NCBI RefSeq assembly: GCF_001426645.1
Contig: NZ_LMEX01000002.1
Coordinates: 62,001 to 126,000, forward strand
Direction of reading: 5' to 3'
Source: Rhodanobacter sp. Root480
GTDB taxonomy: Bacteria; Pseudomonadota; Gammaproteobacteria; Xanthomonadales; Rhodanobacteraceae
DNA length: 64,000 bases
The position numbers and the translations under genes were made by a program. The notes below the pieces were generated by a model, which made no database searches, had not been told where the DNA came from, and saw only the letters and a program-made list of their open reading frames with translations. Shown here piece after piece: positions 28,598-37,824 of the stretch (the stretch's first letter is position 1; each line of letters opens with the position of its first letter).

Positions 28598-28759
28598 GGA
28601 GCGGGGGCGGTAGAAACCAAGGGAGCGAGGCGAAGCGCTTTTGCGTCGGGTTTTTCGATCGTTTGAGGAAGATAGCCGTAGCTATCTGACGAGAAGGAGC
28701 GGAAAACCCGGCCAAAAGCGCAAAGCCGCAGCCCCTCGCGTTTCTGCCGCCCCCGCTCC
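28598..28759. repeat. 162-bp imperfect hairpin between the DUF4190 gene and pyrD
   Basis: The left end GGAGCGGGGGCGGTAGAAAC matches the reverse complement of the right end (GGAGCGGGGGCGGCAGAAAC). Further in, GCGCTTTTG..CGGGTTTT also repeats inverted. The centre is AGATAGC-CGTA-GCTATCT. No gene fits this stretch. It could be a non-autonomous mobile element, a structured leader of pyrD or a non-coding RNA; the sequence alone does not decide. Confidence 0.8.
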
Positions 28760-28816
28760 CGAGCGCGATAAACTGGCGCGACGACTCCCGCACTTCGCGG
28801 ACAACCGGTTCGACAC

Positions 28817-29854
28817 ATGTACGACTACCTGCGCCCGCTGCTGTTCAAGCTGGATGCCGAAACCGCGCATCGCGCCACCTTGTATGCACTGGGCGTGGCC
28901 CAGCGCAGCAACGTCGCGCAGTGGATCGCCAAGCCGCCGGCCGACCTACCGACCACCGCGTTCGGCATCAGTTTCCCCAACCCGGTCGGCCTGGCCGCGG
29001 GGCTGGACAAGAACGCCGAGCATCTGGACGCGCTGAACACCCTGGGTTTCGGTTTCATCGAGGTGGGTACGGTGACGCCGCGGCCGCAGTCGGGCAATGA
29101 AAAACCGCGCATGTTCCGGCTGCCGCGGCACGAGGCGATCATCAACCGCATGGGCTTCAACAACGAGGGCGTCGATGCGCTGGTGCGCAACGTCCGCGCA
29201 TCGAGCTACCACGGCGTGCTCGGCATCAACATCGGCAAGAACAAGGACACGCCGAACGAGAAAGCCGCCAGTGATTACCTGTTCTGCCTCACCCGCGTGT
29301 ACGAGCACGCCAGCTACATCACCATCAATATCTCCTCGCCCAACACGCAAGGCCTGCGCGACCTTCAGCAGGAGGCCACGCTGCGGCGCTTCATCTCGGT
29401 ATTGCGCGAGGCGCAGGAGCGCCTGGGCGCCCAGCACGGCCAGCGCAAACCGATGCTGCTGAAGATCGCGCCCGACCTGAACGAGGCCGAGCAGGACGCC
29501 GTGGCCGAGGTACTGCTGCACACCGGCATCGATGGCGTGATCTGCGGCAACACCACCATCGACCACAGCGCCGTCGCCGACGACCCGCACGGCGACGAGG
29601 CGGGCGGACTTTCCGGCAAGCCGCTGTTCGCGCACTCCACCGCTGTGCTGGCCGGCATGCACAAGCGCCTGCAGGGGCGCATTCCGCTGATCGGCGTGGG
29701 TGGCATCCTGGATGGCAGTGACGCGGCCGAGAAGCTCGACGCCGGCGCCTCGCTGGTGCAGCTGTATTCGGGGCTGATCTATCGTGGACCAGCGCTGGTC
29801 AACGAATGTGTGGACGAAATCCGGCGCCAGCGCGGGGCCGCGCATGTCGAGTGA
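28817..29854 (+). CDS. pyrD: Dihydroorotate dehydrogenase (quinone), class 2
   Basis: The 345-residue membrane-associated enzyme oxidises dihydroorotate to orotate with a quinone. The N-terminal helix [18 protein letters not shown] is the class-2 membrane-docking part. The catalytic serine is in [14 protein letters not shown] (Ser174 by the family pattern). FMN-site segments [36 protein letters not shown] and [28 protein letters not shown] are all present. The murB start lies 31 bp after the stop, though earlier in-frame ATGs overlap it, so co-transcription is likely. Confidence 0.96.
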   Translation: MYDYLRPLLFKLDAETAHRATLYALGVAQRSNVAQWIAKPPADLPTTAFGISFPNPVGLAAGLDKNAEHLDALNTLGFGFIEVGTVTPRPQSGNEKPRMFRLPRHEAIINRMGFNNEGVDALVRNVRASSYHGVLGINIGKNKDTPNEKAASDYLFCLTRVYEHASYITINISSPNTQGLRDLQQEATLRRFISVLREAQERLGAQHGQRKPMLLKIAPDLNEAEQDAVAEVLLHTGIDGVICGNTTIDHSAVADDPHGDEAGGLSGKPLFAHSTAVLAGMHKRLQGRIPLIGVGGILDGSDAAEKLDAGASLVQLYSGLIYRGPALVNECVDEIRRQRGAAHVE

Positions 29855-29885
29855 ATACGAGCGCATGCCAGCGGAGCGCACCGAC

Positions 29886-30911
29886 ATGGGTGGTTACACG
29901 CTGATCGAAAACGCCCCGCTGGCCAACCGCAACACCTTGCGCGTCGATGCACGGGCCCGGCTGCTGGCCGAGATCCACGACGCCAGCAAGCTGCCCGAGC
30001 TGCTCGACTTCCCCGCCGTGCGCAACAGTCGCCTGCTGGTCTTGGGCGAAGGCAGCAACATGCTGTTCACCGGCGACTTCGACGGCACCGTGCTGGCCAT
30101 GGCCACCCGCGGCGTGCAGGTGGAAAGCGACGGCGACAGCGCCCGTATCGCCGTGGCGGCCGGCGAACGCTGGGACGACTTCGTGCGCTGGACCCTGGGC
30201 CAGGGCTACGCCGGACTGGAAAACCTGATCCTTATCCCCGGCACCGTGGGCGCCGCCCCGATCCAGAACATCGGCGCCTACGGCTGCGAAGTGGCCGAAT
30301 TCGTGGAAAGCGTGGAAGCATGGGACACCCGCGAGCGCTGCGTGGTCACGCTGGATCACGCCACCTGCGCCTTCGGCTACCGCGACTCGCTGTTCAAGCA
30401 CAAACCCGGCCGCTACATCGTCACCGCCGTACGCTTCCTGCTGCCGCGCAACCGCCCACTGCGCACCGACTACGCCGGCATCGATGAACAACTGGCGCGG
30501 ATGGGCGTGGACAAGCCCGCCCCGTTCCACGTCGCCGAAGCCGTCGTGCACCTGCGCACCAAAAAACTGCCCGACCCCGCCGTGATCGGCAACGCCGGCA
30601 GCTTCTTCAAGAACCCCATCGTTGACGCCATCACCGCCGCCACCTTGAAACGCAACCACCCCGACCTGCCCGCCTGGCCGATGGCCGACGGTCGTTGCAA
30701 ACTCTCCGCCGCCTGGATGATCGAGCAAGGCGGGTTCAAAGGTCTGCGCGACGGCGATGCCGGCATCTCCAACCGCCATGCGCTGGTTCTGGTAAACCAC
30801 GGCCACGCCACCGGCCCGCAGTTGTGGGCATTGGCGCAGCAGGTGATGGATGGCGTGCGCGGGAAGTTCGACGTGCAACTGGAACCCGAGCCGATCGTCA
30901 TCGGGTCCTGA
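29886..30911 (+). CDS. murB: UDP-N-acetylenolpyruvoylglucosamine reductase (type I)
   Basis: The 341-residue flavoenzyme makes UDP-MurNAc for peptidoglycan. The start MGGYTLIENAPLANRNTLRV gives almost exactly the E. coli length (342) and has GGAG 10 bases upstream; earlier ATGs at 29844 (overlapping pyrD) and 29865 are possible. FAD-binding LVLGEGSNML and GTVGAAPIQNIGAYGCE are present. The proton-donating serine is Ser239 (GNAGSFFKNP), with Arg166 (GYRDS) and a C-terminal Glu in LEPEP. Location downstream of pyrD implies co-transcription but no functional link. Confidence 0.96.
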   Translation: MGGYTLIENAPLANRNTLRVDARARLLAEIHDASKLPELLDFPAVRNSRLLVLGEGSNMLFTGDFDGTVLAMATRGVQVESDGDSARIAVAAGERWDDFVRWTLGQGYAGLENLILIPGTVGAAPIQNIGAYGCEVAEFVESVEAWDTRERCVVTLDHATCAFGYRDSLFKHKPGRYIVTAVRFLLPRNRPLRTDYAGIDEQLARMGVDKPAPFHVAEAVVHLRTKKLPDPAVIGNAGSFFKNPIVDAITAATLKRNHPDLPAWPMADGRCKLSAAWMIEQGGFKGLRDGDAGISNRHALVLVNHGHATGPQLWALAQQVMDGVRGKFDVQLEPEPIVIGS

Positions 30912-30917
30912 GTCCCC

Positions 30918-31072
30918 GTAGAAGCGCGCTCCGCGCGCGATGCTTTGCTCTTCCTCTGTCCTGTGGGAGCGACTTCAGCCGCGACGCTTTGCTCTTGGAT
31001 GTGACTTCAGAGCGAGAGCTTCGGGGCTGCGCGAAAACCGGAAAAGCGTCGCGACTGAAGTCGCTCCTACAA
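30918..31072. repeat. REP-like element with divergent half copy (copy 3)
   Basis: The paired arms at 30961-31072 read TGTGGGAGCGACTTCAGCC and GACTGAAGTCGCTCCTACA, with a longer spacer than other copies. Just upstream lies a half copy with a GCGCGCTCCGCGCGCG core (30918-30953). The 290 bp between murB and the alpha-glucosidase stop hold only these repeats. Confidence 0.85.
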
Positions 31073-31202
31073 ATACCCAAAGCAACAGCAAGAGCATCGC
31101 GCACGACCGAAGGAAGCCCCTTGTGGACATACACGGAAGCGGCAGGAACGAGGGGCATCTATCGCAAACGACCGGCGCGAAAACCAGCCTGATCGCGAAG
31201 AC

Positions 31203-32819
31203 TCACACCACCCGCGCAAACCATGCGCCGTAACCCGGCAAACGCAACCCATCGCCATGCACCGCACCGGTCAATAACCCGTGGCCTTCCAAGGCGTGCA
31301 ACGCACCCAAGGCAGGCAACGACACATCGACCGCCGCGCCGCCGAGGTTGAATATCACCAGCACGGTCTCGCCAGCGACGCGGCGTGTGAATGCCAGCAC
31401 CGGTTCGGGCATGTCGATGAAGCTGATTTCGCCCACGCACAACGCCGGTTGCGCCTTGCGCCAGTGCATGAAAGTGCGGAAGCCGTTGAGTACCGAATGC
31501 GGATCGTGTTCCTGCCGCGCGACAGCGAGTTCGCGATGTTCCTGCGGCACCGGCAGCCACGGCGTGCCGGCGCTGAAGCCGCCGCTGGTTTCGTCGCTCC
31601 AAGGCATAGGCGTGCGGCAACCGTCGCGGCCTTTGAACTGCGGCCAGAACGCGATGCCGTAGGGGTCCTGCAACGCCTCGTAGGGCACGTCGACTTCGGT
31701 GAGGCCGAGCTCCTCGCCCTGGTATATGCATACCGAGCCACGCAGCGAACACAGCACCGCCGTGAACAGGTTGGCCAATGACGTCGATGCGTGCCCCCGG
31801 CCCCAGCGCGTGATCACCCGCTCCACGTCGTGGTTGGAAATGGCCCAGCACGGCCAGCCCTGGTCCATCTGCGCTTCCAGCGCCTGCACCGTGTCGCGGA
31901 TGTAGGTTGCGCTGAAATCGTCGGTGAGCAGCTCGAAGCTGTAGCCCATGTGCAGGCGGCCGGGGCGGGTGTATTCAGCCATCGTGGCCAGCGAATCCTC
32001 CGACGAAATTTCGCCCAGCGCGGCCACATCCGTATAGCCGTCCATAAGTGCGCGGAGATCGCCGAGGAATTTCAGGTTCTCCGGCTGGGTGTTGTTGTAA
32101 TGGTGGTACTGGAAGGCGTACGGGTTGTCCGGGCTGAAGCCGCGGCCCACGCGCTTTTCCTTCGGCTTGGGCGGGTTGTCGCGCAGTGCGCGGTCGTGGA
32201 AGCAGAAGTTGATGGAGTCCAGCCGGAAGCCGTCCACGCCCTTGTCGAGCCAGAAGCGCAGGTTGGCCAGCACCGCCGCGCATACATCGGGGTTGTGGAA
32301 GTTGAGATCCGGTTGCGAGGCCAGGAAGTTGTGCAGGTAGTACTGCCCGCGGCGCGGCTCCCATTGCCAGGCCGAACCGCCGAACAGCGACAGCCAGTTG
32401 TTCGGCGCGCTGCCATCGTCCTTCGCGTCCGCCCACACGTACCAGTCCGACTTGGGATTGTCGCGGCTCTCGCGGCTTTCCTTGAACCAGGCATGCTCGT
32501 TCGAGGTATGGCTGAGCACCTGGTCGATCATCACCTTCAGCCCCAGCGCATGCGCCTTCGCCAGCAAGGTGTCGAAATCGGCCAGGGTGCCAAACAGCGG
32601 GTCGACGTCGCACGGGTCGGCAATGTCGTAGCCGAAATCGGTCATCGGCGAACGGAAGAACGGCGCGATCCAGATCGCGTCGACGCCCAGGCTGGCCACG
32701 TAATCGAGCTTGCTGATGATGCCGGGGAGATCGCCCACGCCATCGCCATCGGTGTCCATGAAACTGCGTGGATAAATCTGATAGATGGCGGCTCCGCGCC
32801 ACCAGGATGCCTCACTCAT
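31203..32819 (-). CDS. Cytoplasmic GH13 alpha-glucosidase (XgtA-like)
   Basis: The 538-residue enzyme has the same length as the Xanthomonas alpha-glucosidase XgtA. It has no signal peptide. The TIM-barrel motifs are complete: MIDQVLSHTSNEHAWF (region I), GFRLDSIN with nucleophile Asp201, ALGEISSED with acid/base Glu270, and ISNHDVER with Asp331. It is expected to hydrolyse maltose and short maltodextrins to glucose or transfer glucosyl units. It is divergent from the TonB-receptor gene; the region between them holds the operator pair. The start at MSEASWWRGA is chosen because the first 22 open codons are upstream of the ribosome site. Confidence 0.93.
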   Translation of the reverse strand: MSEASWWRGAAIYQIYPRSFMDTDGDGVGDLPGIISKLDYVASLGVDAIWIAPFFRSPMTDFGYDIADPCDVDPLFGTLADFDTLLAKAHALGLKVMIDQVLSHTSNEHAWFKESRESRDNPKSDWYVWADAKDDGSAPNNWLSLFGGSAWQWEPRRGQYYLHNFLASQPDLNFHNPDVCAAVLANLRFWLDKGVDGFRLDSINFCFHDRALRDNPPKPKEKRVGRGFSPDNPYAFQYHHYNNTQPENLKFLGDLRALMDGYTDVAALGEISSEDSLATMAEYTRPGRLHMGYSFELLTDDFSATYIRDTVQALEAQMDQGWPCWAISNHDVERVITRWGRGHASTSLANLFTAVLCSLRGSVCIYQGEELGLTEVDVPYEALQDPYGIAFWPQFKGRDGCRTPMPWSDETSGGFSAGTPWLPVPQEHRELAVARQEHDPHSVLNGFRTFMHWRKAQPALCVGEISFIDMPEPVLAFTRRVAGETVLVIFNLGGAAVDVSLPALGALHALEGHGLLTGAVHGDGLRLPGYGAWFARVV

Positions 32820-32926
32820 TCCGCATGTCCCCTTGTTCTTGTGCCGCGGCGCCGACGGATTCGGATCGGCTCGACTGCATGACATGGGGGCAGCTTAATG
32901 GCAGCGGACGACGCTCAATACGAGCG

Positions 32927-32940
32927 TGCATACGTATTCA
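32927..32940. promoter_or_regulatory. LacI-family operator-like site 1
   Basis: TGCATACGTATTCA is palindromic about a central CG (ATACGTAT core), the layout of LacI-family operators. It lies about 108 bp upstream of the alpha-glucosidase start. Its exact reverse complement lies at 33099-33112. The regulator gene is not in the window. Confidence 0.7.
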
Positions 32941-33098
32941 TTTGCGGCATGTAACGCGTCGCAACACGACGACAAAACGCTCCGGAACATGCCCTGCTTC
33001 ATCGACGAAAACAGCTGGAAAACAGTGGTATTTCACACATGAACATACGTCATCGACCCCTGCCGTGTTAGCGCAAACATTGATGCGAAGCACAAAAA

Positions 33099-33112
33099 TG
33101 AATACGTATGCA
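33099..33112. promoter_or_regulatory. LacI-family operator-like site 2
   Basis: TGAATACGTATGCA is the exact reverse complement of site 1, 172 bp away, and lies about 141 bp upstream of the receptor start. The pair suggests joint control of both divergent transcripts by one regulator. Confidence 0.7.
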
Positions 33113-33252
33113 CTACCCGCTTGAACGCGCGTTTCCGCGCCTACCATGGCCCCGCATCGACAAGCCGCATGCAACTCCAAGGGAGTACGCGGGGGAAAGT
33201 CGATCAGTCATCGATACGCGCAACCAATCATAGAAACTGGGGAGGGGGCACC

Positions 33253-36108
33253 ATGGTATTCAAGCGAAACGTACTTGCCTTGGCATTGGCATCCGTCGGC
33301 TTTTGCGCTGCATCGAGCAGCTACGCAACGCCGCAAGTGAATGACGGCAACGACCAGGCAACGCAGGCGGCCGCGTCCAGTGACGTAGCCACCGCCAAGG
33401 CCAAAGCGCAGGCGAAGGAAGACCAGCACGTCAAGAACATGAGCACGATCACGGTGACCGGCTTCAGCCGCAGCATCGAGACCTCGATCGACGTGAAGCG
33501 CTACGCCGACACCGTGGTGGACGTGGTGACGGCGGCGGACATCGGCGGCCTGCCCGACGTTTCCATTTCCGATGCACTGACCCGCCTGCCCGGCATCTCG
33601 GCCGAGCGCATCAACGGCGAGGCCAGCGCGATCAATATCCGCGGCATGTCCGGCGGTTTCGTGGAAACCACCTTGAACGGCCGCGAGCAGGGCGCAACCA
33701 GCGGCAGCCGCGTGATCCAGTTCGACCAGTACCCGTCGGAGATGATCAGCCAGGCGACGGTCTACAAGTCGCCCAAGGCCTCGTTGATCGAGGGCGGCGT
33801 GGCCGGCACCGTGGCGATGGAAACCGCCAACCCGCTGGAGAACTCCAAACAGTATTCGGCCGTGTTCAACCTGCGCGGCAGCTACAACGACCGCGGCAAC
33901 GAAACCGACGGCGCCAATCCGCGCGGCTATCGCGCCAGCGCATCGTTCCAGGGCAAGTTCCTCAACAACACGCTGGGCCTGGGCCTGGGCGTGGCGCAGA
34001 TGTACCAGCCGCACGTGGCCGACCAGTTCAACGGCCTGGCCTACAACGGCTCCAAGGATGTCGACGGCGACGGCGTCAACGACTACACCAGCGAAGGTTT
34101 CGAGATGCAGCAGAACGGCGGCTCGGCACGCCGCAACGGCTACATGGCCGTGGCGGTGTGGGAGCCCAGCGATTCGTTCACGCTGAAAGCGGACGGCTTC
34201 TACTCGCATTTCGACGCCACCAACTTCGGCCGCGGCTTCCGCGTGAAGACGCTGTCCAACGGCATCATCACCAACCCGCACCTGCAGCCGGATGGCCAGG
34301 TCACCGGCGGCACCGTCACCACCGACCCGTCCAATCCGTACTACACCATCCAGACCACCAACGACGACGACAGCACGGTCACCAGCGTATTGTCCGGTGG
34401 CTTGAACGCGACATGGAGGACCGGCTCGTGGACCATCGCCGGTGACGTGGGCATGTCACGCGCCAAGAGTGACATGACCAACGCGGTGTCATGGACGCTG
34501 CCGTTCAACGGGCTCGGCACCGACAGCCCCACGGTGGCCAACGACCTTTCGGCCACCTATCAGCTGAAGAACCTCAACATCCCGGACGTCAGCTTCAACC
34601 GCGATCTCACCGATCGCAACCAGATGGCCCTGGCCAAGGTTGGCGTCTATCCGTACATCTACGAGGACACCACGAAGGCGGCGAAGCTGGACGTCCAGTA
34701 CGACCTGTTCAACAACTCGGTCATATCCGCGATCCAGGCCGGCGCCCGCTATTCAGAGCGCCGCTACGAAGCGGACCGCGCCATCTGGGAATACGGCAAC
34801 GACTTCGGCCAGTACGCCAACGGCCAGGTGCCGCTGGCCTTGAACGATGGCAACTCGCACACCGCCTGTTTCAAGGGCAACCTCTCGGGCTTCCCCTGCT
34901 TCCTTTCGGTCAACAGCCTGGCCGTGCTGGAAGAGAACGGCATCACGCCCACCCCGACCCGGCAGTGGGCCAACGACTGGACCCAGATCCAGAGCGCCAC
35001 CGTCAGCGAAAACGTGCTGGCCGCCTACGTGATGGCCGACGTGGACACGATGATCGGCGACCACAACCTCACCGGTAACTTCGGCGTGCGCATGGTGCGC
35101 AGCTCGCAGTACAGCGAGGGCCTGCAGAACATCGGCGACGGCAGCGCACCGCCGCTCACCGACGGCCTGGGCGTGGTCAGCACCAACTACCTGATGGTGC
35201 GCCGTGGCAAGAAATACACCGACTACCTGCCCTCGCTGAACCTCAACTACCACTTCGACGACGCCAACCAGTTGCGCTTTGCCGCGGCCAAGGTGATGTC
35301 GCGCCCGCCGCTGAACAAGCTGATGGCCGGCGGCGGTTCGTGGATCGACGGCAACAAGTACAACATGTGGGGCAACACCAGCCCGTTCCTCGACCCGTTC
35401 TACGCCAAGGCGTATGACCTGTCGTTCGAGCACTACATGGACGACAACGGCGGCGCCATCGTGGCGGCCTTGTTCTACAAGAAGATCGATTCGTTCATCG
35501 AAGACCGCACCATCGATCCGTTCGACTTCGCCGGCGCGGGCATCCAGGTGCCAATCAACCCCACCACCGGCGCGCCGTACGAGAACGGCCAGTACCAGAC
35601 GGCGGTGAACAACGACAAGGGCGGCTACGTCCGCGGCATCGAGCTGGATTACTCCAAGGTGTTCAAGTCGTTGCCCGGCGCATGGTCCGGCCTGGGCTTC
35701 ACCGGCAGCTTTGCGTACTCGCAGAGCAAGGTGACGGAAACCTCCACACTTGGCGGCACGCCGGTCCAGATCGGCCTGCCCGGCCTGTCGCCGCGGGTGA
35801 TCAACGGAACGCTGTTCTACGGCCACAAGGGCTTCGACACACGCCTTTCCGCGCGCTATCGCGACCGCTTCGTCTCCAACCAGATGTCCGAAGACAGCCA
35901 GACGGTCTACTACGCGCCGGAAACCGTGGTCGATTACCAGGCCTCCTACGCGTTCCAGTCCGGCAACCTGAAAGGCCTGAGCCTGCTGTTCCAGGTCAGC
36001 AACCTCACCGACCAGCCGACCCGCACCTACTTCGGCAGCGAAGACCTGACCGGCACCCTGCAGTGGTTTGGCCGCCAGTACTACGTGGGCTTCACCTACG
36101 CGCTTTAA
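33253..36108 (+). CDS. TonB-dependent receptor, probable maltodextrin uptake
   Basis: The 951-residue outer-membrane protein starts with a signal peptide (MVFKRNVLALALASVGFCAASSSYA) after a GGGGAGGGGG ribosome site. A charged linker and a TonB-box-like STITVTGF lead into the plug (about residues 75-200: SISDALTRLPGISAERINGEASAINIRGMSG..LNGRE) and then the barrel, which ends in a phenylalanine-rich GRQYYVGFTYAL. The plug and size are those of the oligosaccharide-type receptors of Xanthomonas and Caulobacter. The neighbouring amylases and sugar transporter imply maltodextrins; the substrate is inferred. Confidence 0.93.
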   Translation: MVFKRNVLALALASVGFCAASSSYATPQVNDGNDQATQAAASSDVATAKAKAQAKEDQHVKNMSTITVTGFSRSIETSIDVKRYADTVVDVVTAADIGGLPDVSISDALTRLPGISAERINGEASAINIRGMSGGFVETTLNGREQGATSGSRVIQFDQYPSEMISQATVYKSPKASLIEGGVAGTVAMETANPLENSKQYSAVFNLRGSYNDRGNETDGANPRGYRASASFQGKFLNNTLGLGLGVAQMYQPHVADQFNGLAYNGSKDVDGDGVNDYTSEGFEMQQNGGSARRNGYMAVAVWEPSDSFTLKADGFYSHFDATNFGRGFRVKTLSNGIITNPHLQPDGQVTGGTVTTDPSNPYYTIQTTNDDDSTVTSVLSGGLNATWRTGSWTIAGDVGMSRAKSDMTNAVSWTLPFNGLGTDSPTVANDLSATYQLKNLNIPDVSFNRDLTDRNQMALAKVGVYPYIYEDTTKAAKLDVQYDLFNNSVISAIQAGARYSERRYEADRAIWEYGNDFGQYANGQVPLALNDGNSHTACFKGNLSGFPCFLSVNSLAVLEENGITPTPTRQWANDWTQIQSATVSENVLAAYVMADVDTMIGDHNLTGNFGVRMVRSSQYSEGLQNIGDGSAPPLTDGLGVVSTNYLMVRRGKKYTDYLPSLNLNYHFDDANQLRFAAAKVMSRPPLNKLMAGGGSWIDGNKYNMWGNTSPFLDPFYAKAYDLSFEHYMDDNGGAIVAALFYKKIDSFIEDRTIDPFDFAGAGIQVPINPTTGAPYENGQYQTAVNNDKGGYVRGIELDYSKVFKSLPGAWSGLGFTGSFAYSQSKVTETSTLGGTPVQIGLPGLSPRVINGTLFYGHKGFDTRLSARYRDRFVSNQMSEDSQTVYYAPETVVDYQASYAFQSGNLKGLSLLFQVSNLTDQPTRTYFGSEDLTGTLQWFGRQYYVGFTYAL

Positions 36109-36119
36109 TCGATGGATCA

Positions 36120-36143
36120 CGGGCGCCGCGCAAGCGGCGCCCG
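36120..36143 (+). terminator. Stem-loop after the TonB receptor gene
   Basis: GGGCGCCGC pairs with GCGGCGCCC, with the loop GCAA. A short T run follows. It may reduce or attenuate transcription into the amylase genes. Confidence 0.55.
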
Positions 36144-36258
36144 GCAGTTTTCCTCTTCAGCCCGGACCGGTCGCACGCTGGATCCGGGCTTTTTTTCGAC
36201 AGGCCGCACCGCGCATCATGCGTAGCTGCCGTCCACCCGCACTCCATGGGGAACGTCC

Positions 36259-37824
36259 ATGTTCTGGCGACAGTCCGTACTCAGCTGCACCACCACGCTT
36301 TTCGCCGCGCTGGCACTTGGCCTTGCCGGCAACGTCGTTGCGGCCACGCCCACGACAACCAGCCACACACCCGCAACCCGCGCGGCGTCGTCGGATGTCT
36401 GGTACGAGATCTTCGTACGCAGCTGGGTCGACACCAACGGTGATGGCATCGGCGATCTCAATGGCGTCACCGCCAAACTCGACTACCTGCAATCGCTGGG
36501 CGTCAGTGGTATCTGGCTGATGCCGATCAACCCCTCGCCCAGCAACCACGGCTATGACGTCACCGATTACTACGGCATCAACCCGCAATACGGCAACATG
36601 CAGGACTTCGAAAAGCTGCTGGCGGAGGCGCACAAGCGCGGCATCAAGGTCATCATGGATCTGGTGATGAACCACTCCAGCGACCAGCACCCGTGGTTCC
36701 GCGCCGCACTGGACCCGGCCAGCAAATACCGCAGCTGGTACCAGTGGTCGCAGCCCGGCACCGACCTCGACGCGATCAGCGCCACCGGCACGCCGGCGTG
36801 GCACGCGCGGGGCAAACAGCATTACCTGGGTGTATTCACCGGCGCCATGCCGGATCTGGATTTCGACAACCCCGCCGTGCGCCAGGAGATGATCCGCATC
36901 GGCCGCTATTGGCTGGAAAAAGGCGTGGACGGTTTCCGCGTGGACGCCGTGCAGCATGTCTATCTCGACTACAAGGCTGACACCGACAACCCGCAGATAC
37001 TGGCGAAGAACATCGCCTGGCTGACACAGTTCCGCGCCGGCATGGATGCGGTGAGTCCGCAGGCCTATATCGTGGGCGAGGTCACCCAGCCGTCGGCGGA
37101 AAAGCTGGCGCCGTATTTCAAGCCGCTCAGCGCCGTGTTCGATTTTCCGCTGGCCGAAAAACTGATCGACAGTGCGCGGCAGGAACGCAACGATGGCCTG
37201 GATCAACTGTTAGCGCATATCGACACTACCTACCGCGCCGCCACCGGTCGCTCCGGCGTCGACGCACCCTTCCTTTCCAACCACGACCAGAATCGCGTGA
37301 TGAGTCAGCTCGACGGCAATGTCGAGCACATGCGCATGGCCGCCGCGATGCTGCTGACCCTGCCCGGCGAACCGTTCATCTATTACGGCGAGGAAATCGG
37401 CATGCAAGGGCGCAAGCCCGATCCCGACATCCGCACGCCGATGCGCTGGAATCGCGCCACCCACGCGCCCGGCGAAACCACCTGGCGTGCCAGCCATGAC
37501 GATCCCGCCATCTCGGTGGAAGCGCAACACGGCGACCCGGATTCCCTGCTGAATTTCTACACCCGGCTGATCCACTGGCGAAGCCAGGTCAGCGCGCTGC
37601 GCGGTGGCCGGCTCACGCCGTACAACGTGGACAACAAGCAAGTGGTCGCCTACCGCCTCGACGACGCCAGCAGCCATGTGCTGGTGACGCACAATCTTTC
37701 CGGTACGCCGCAGACGATCACGCCAGACAAGACGCGCAACGTGCTGCTGCAAAGCAAACCCGGCGTGGCACTGCAGGATGGCGTCCTGCACCTGCCGGCC
37801 TACAGCACGGCCGTGCTGCAGTGA
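36259..37824 (+). CDS. Exported GH13 alpha-amylase-family enzyme
   Basis: The 521-residue protein has a signal peptide (residues 1-29, ending near VVAA). GH13 regions are complete: region I MDLVMNHSSDQH, nucleophile Asp229 (GFRVDAVQHV), acid/base Glu274 (YIVGEVTQ) and Asp343 (LSNHDQNR). The domain is close to neopullulanase, maltogenic and oligo-1,6-type members. It has a short C-terminal beta domain and no starch-binding module. The next gene starts on its stop codon (TGATG), so the two are translationally coupled. Confidence 0.93.
   Translation: MFWRQSVLSCTTTLFAALALGLAGNVVAATPTTTSHTPATRAASSDVWYEIFVRSWVDTNGDGIGDLNGVTAKLDYLQSLGVSGIWLMPINPSPSNHGYDVTDYYGINPQYGNMQDFEKLLAEAHKRGIKVIMDLVMNHSSDQHPWFRAALDPASKYRSWYQWSQPGTDLDAISATGTPAWHARGKQHYLGVFTGAMPDLDFDNPAVRQEMIRIGRYWLEKGVDGFRVDAVQHVYLDYKADTDNPQILAKNIAWLTQFRAGMDAVSPQAYIVGEVTQPSAEKLAPYFKPLSAVFDFPLAEKLIDSARQERNDGLDQLLAHIDTTYRAATGRSGVDAPFLSNHDQNRVMSQLDGNVEHMRMAAAMLLTLPGEPFIYYGEEIGMQGRKPDPDIRTPMRWNRATHAPGETTWRASHDDPAISVEAQHGDPDSLLNFYTRLIHWRSQVSALRGGRLTPYNVDNKQVVAYRLDDASSHVLVTHNLSGTPQTITPDKTRNVLLQSKPGVALQDGVLHLPAYSTAVLQ

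Larger units (their letters stand above)
32820..33252. promoter_or_regulatory. Divergent regulatory region of the maltodextrin locus
   Basis: 433 bp between two divergent starts with no coding potential; base composition is visibly less GC-rich than the flanks. It contains the two matched operator-like sites described separately and a degenerate third relative near 33040-33053 (TGAACATACGTCAT). A GGGGAGGGGG stretch just before 33253 is the ribosome site of the receptor gene. Promoters themselves cannot be placed with confidence. Confidence 0.75.

Noticed and set aside
32927..33112. Pair of insertion-element terminal repeats
   Set aside because: The two sites enclose only 158 bp of regulatory DNA, with no transposase or target duplication; the internal palindrome fits an operator better.
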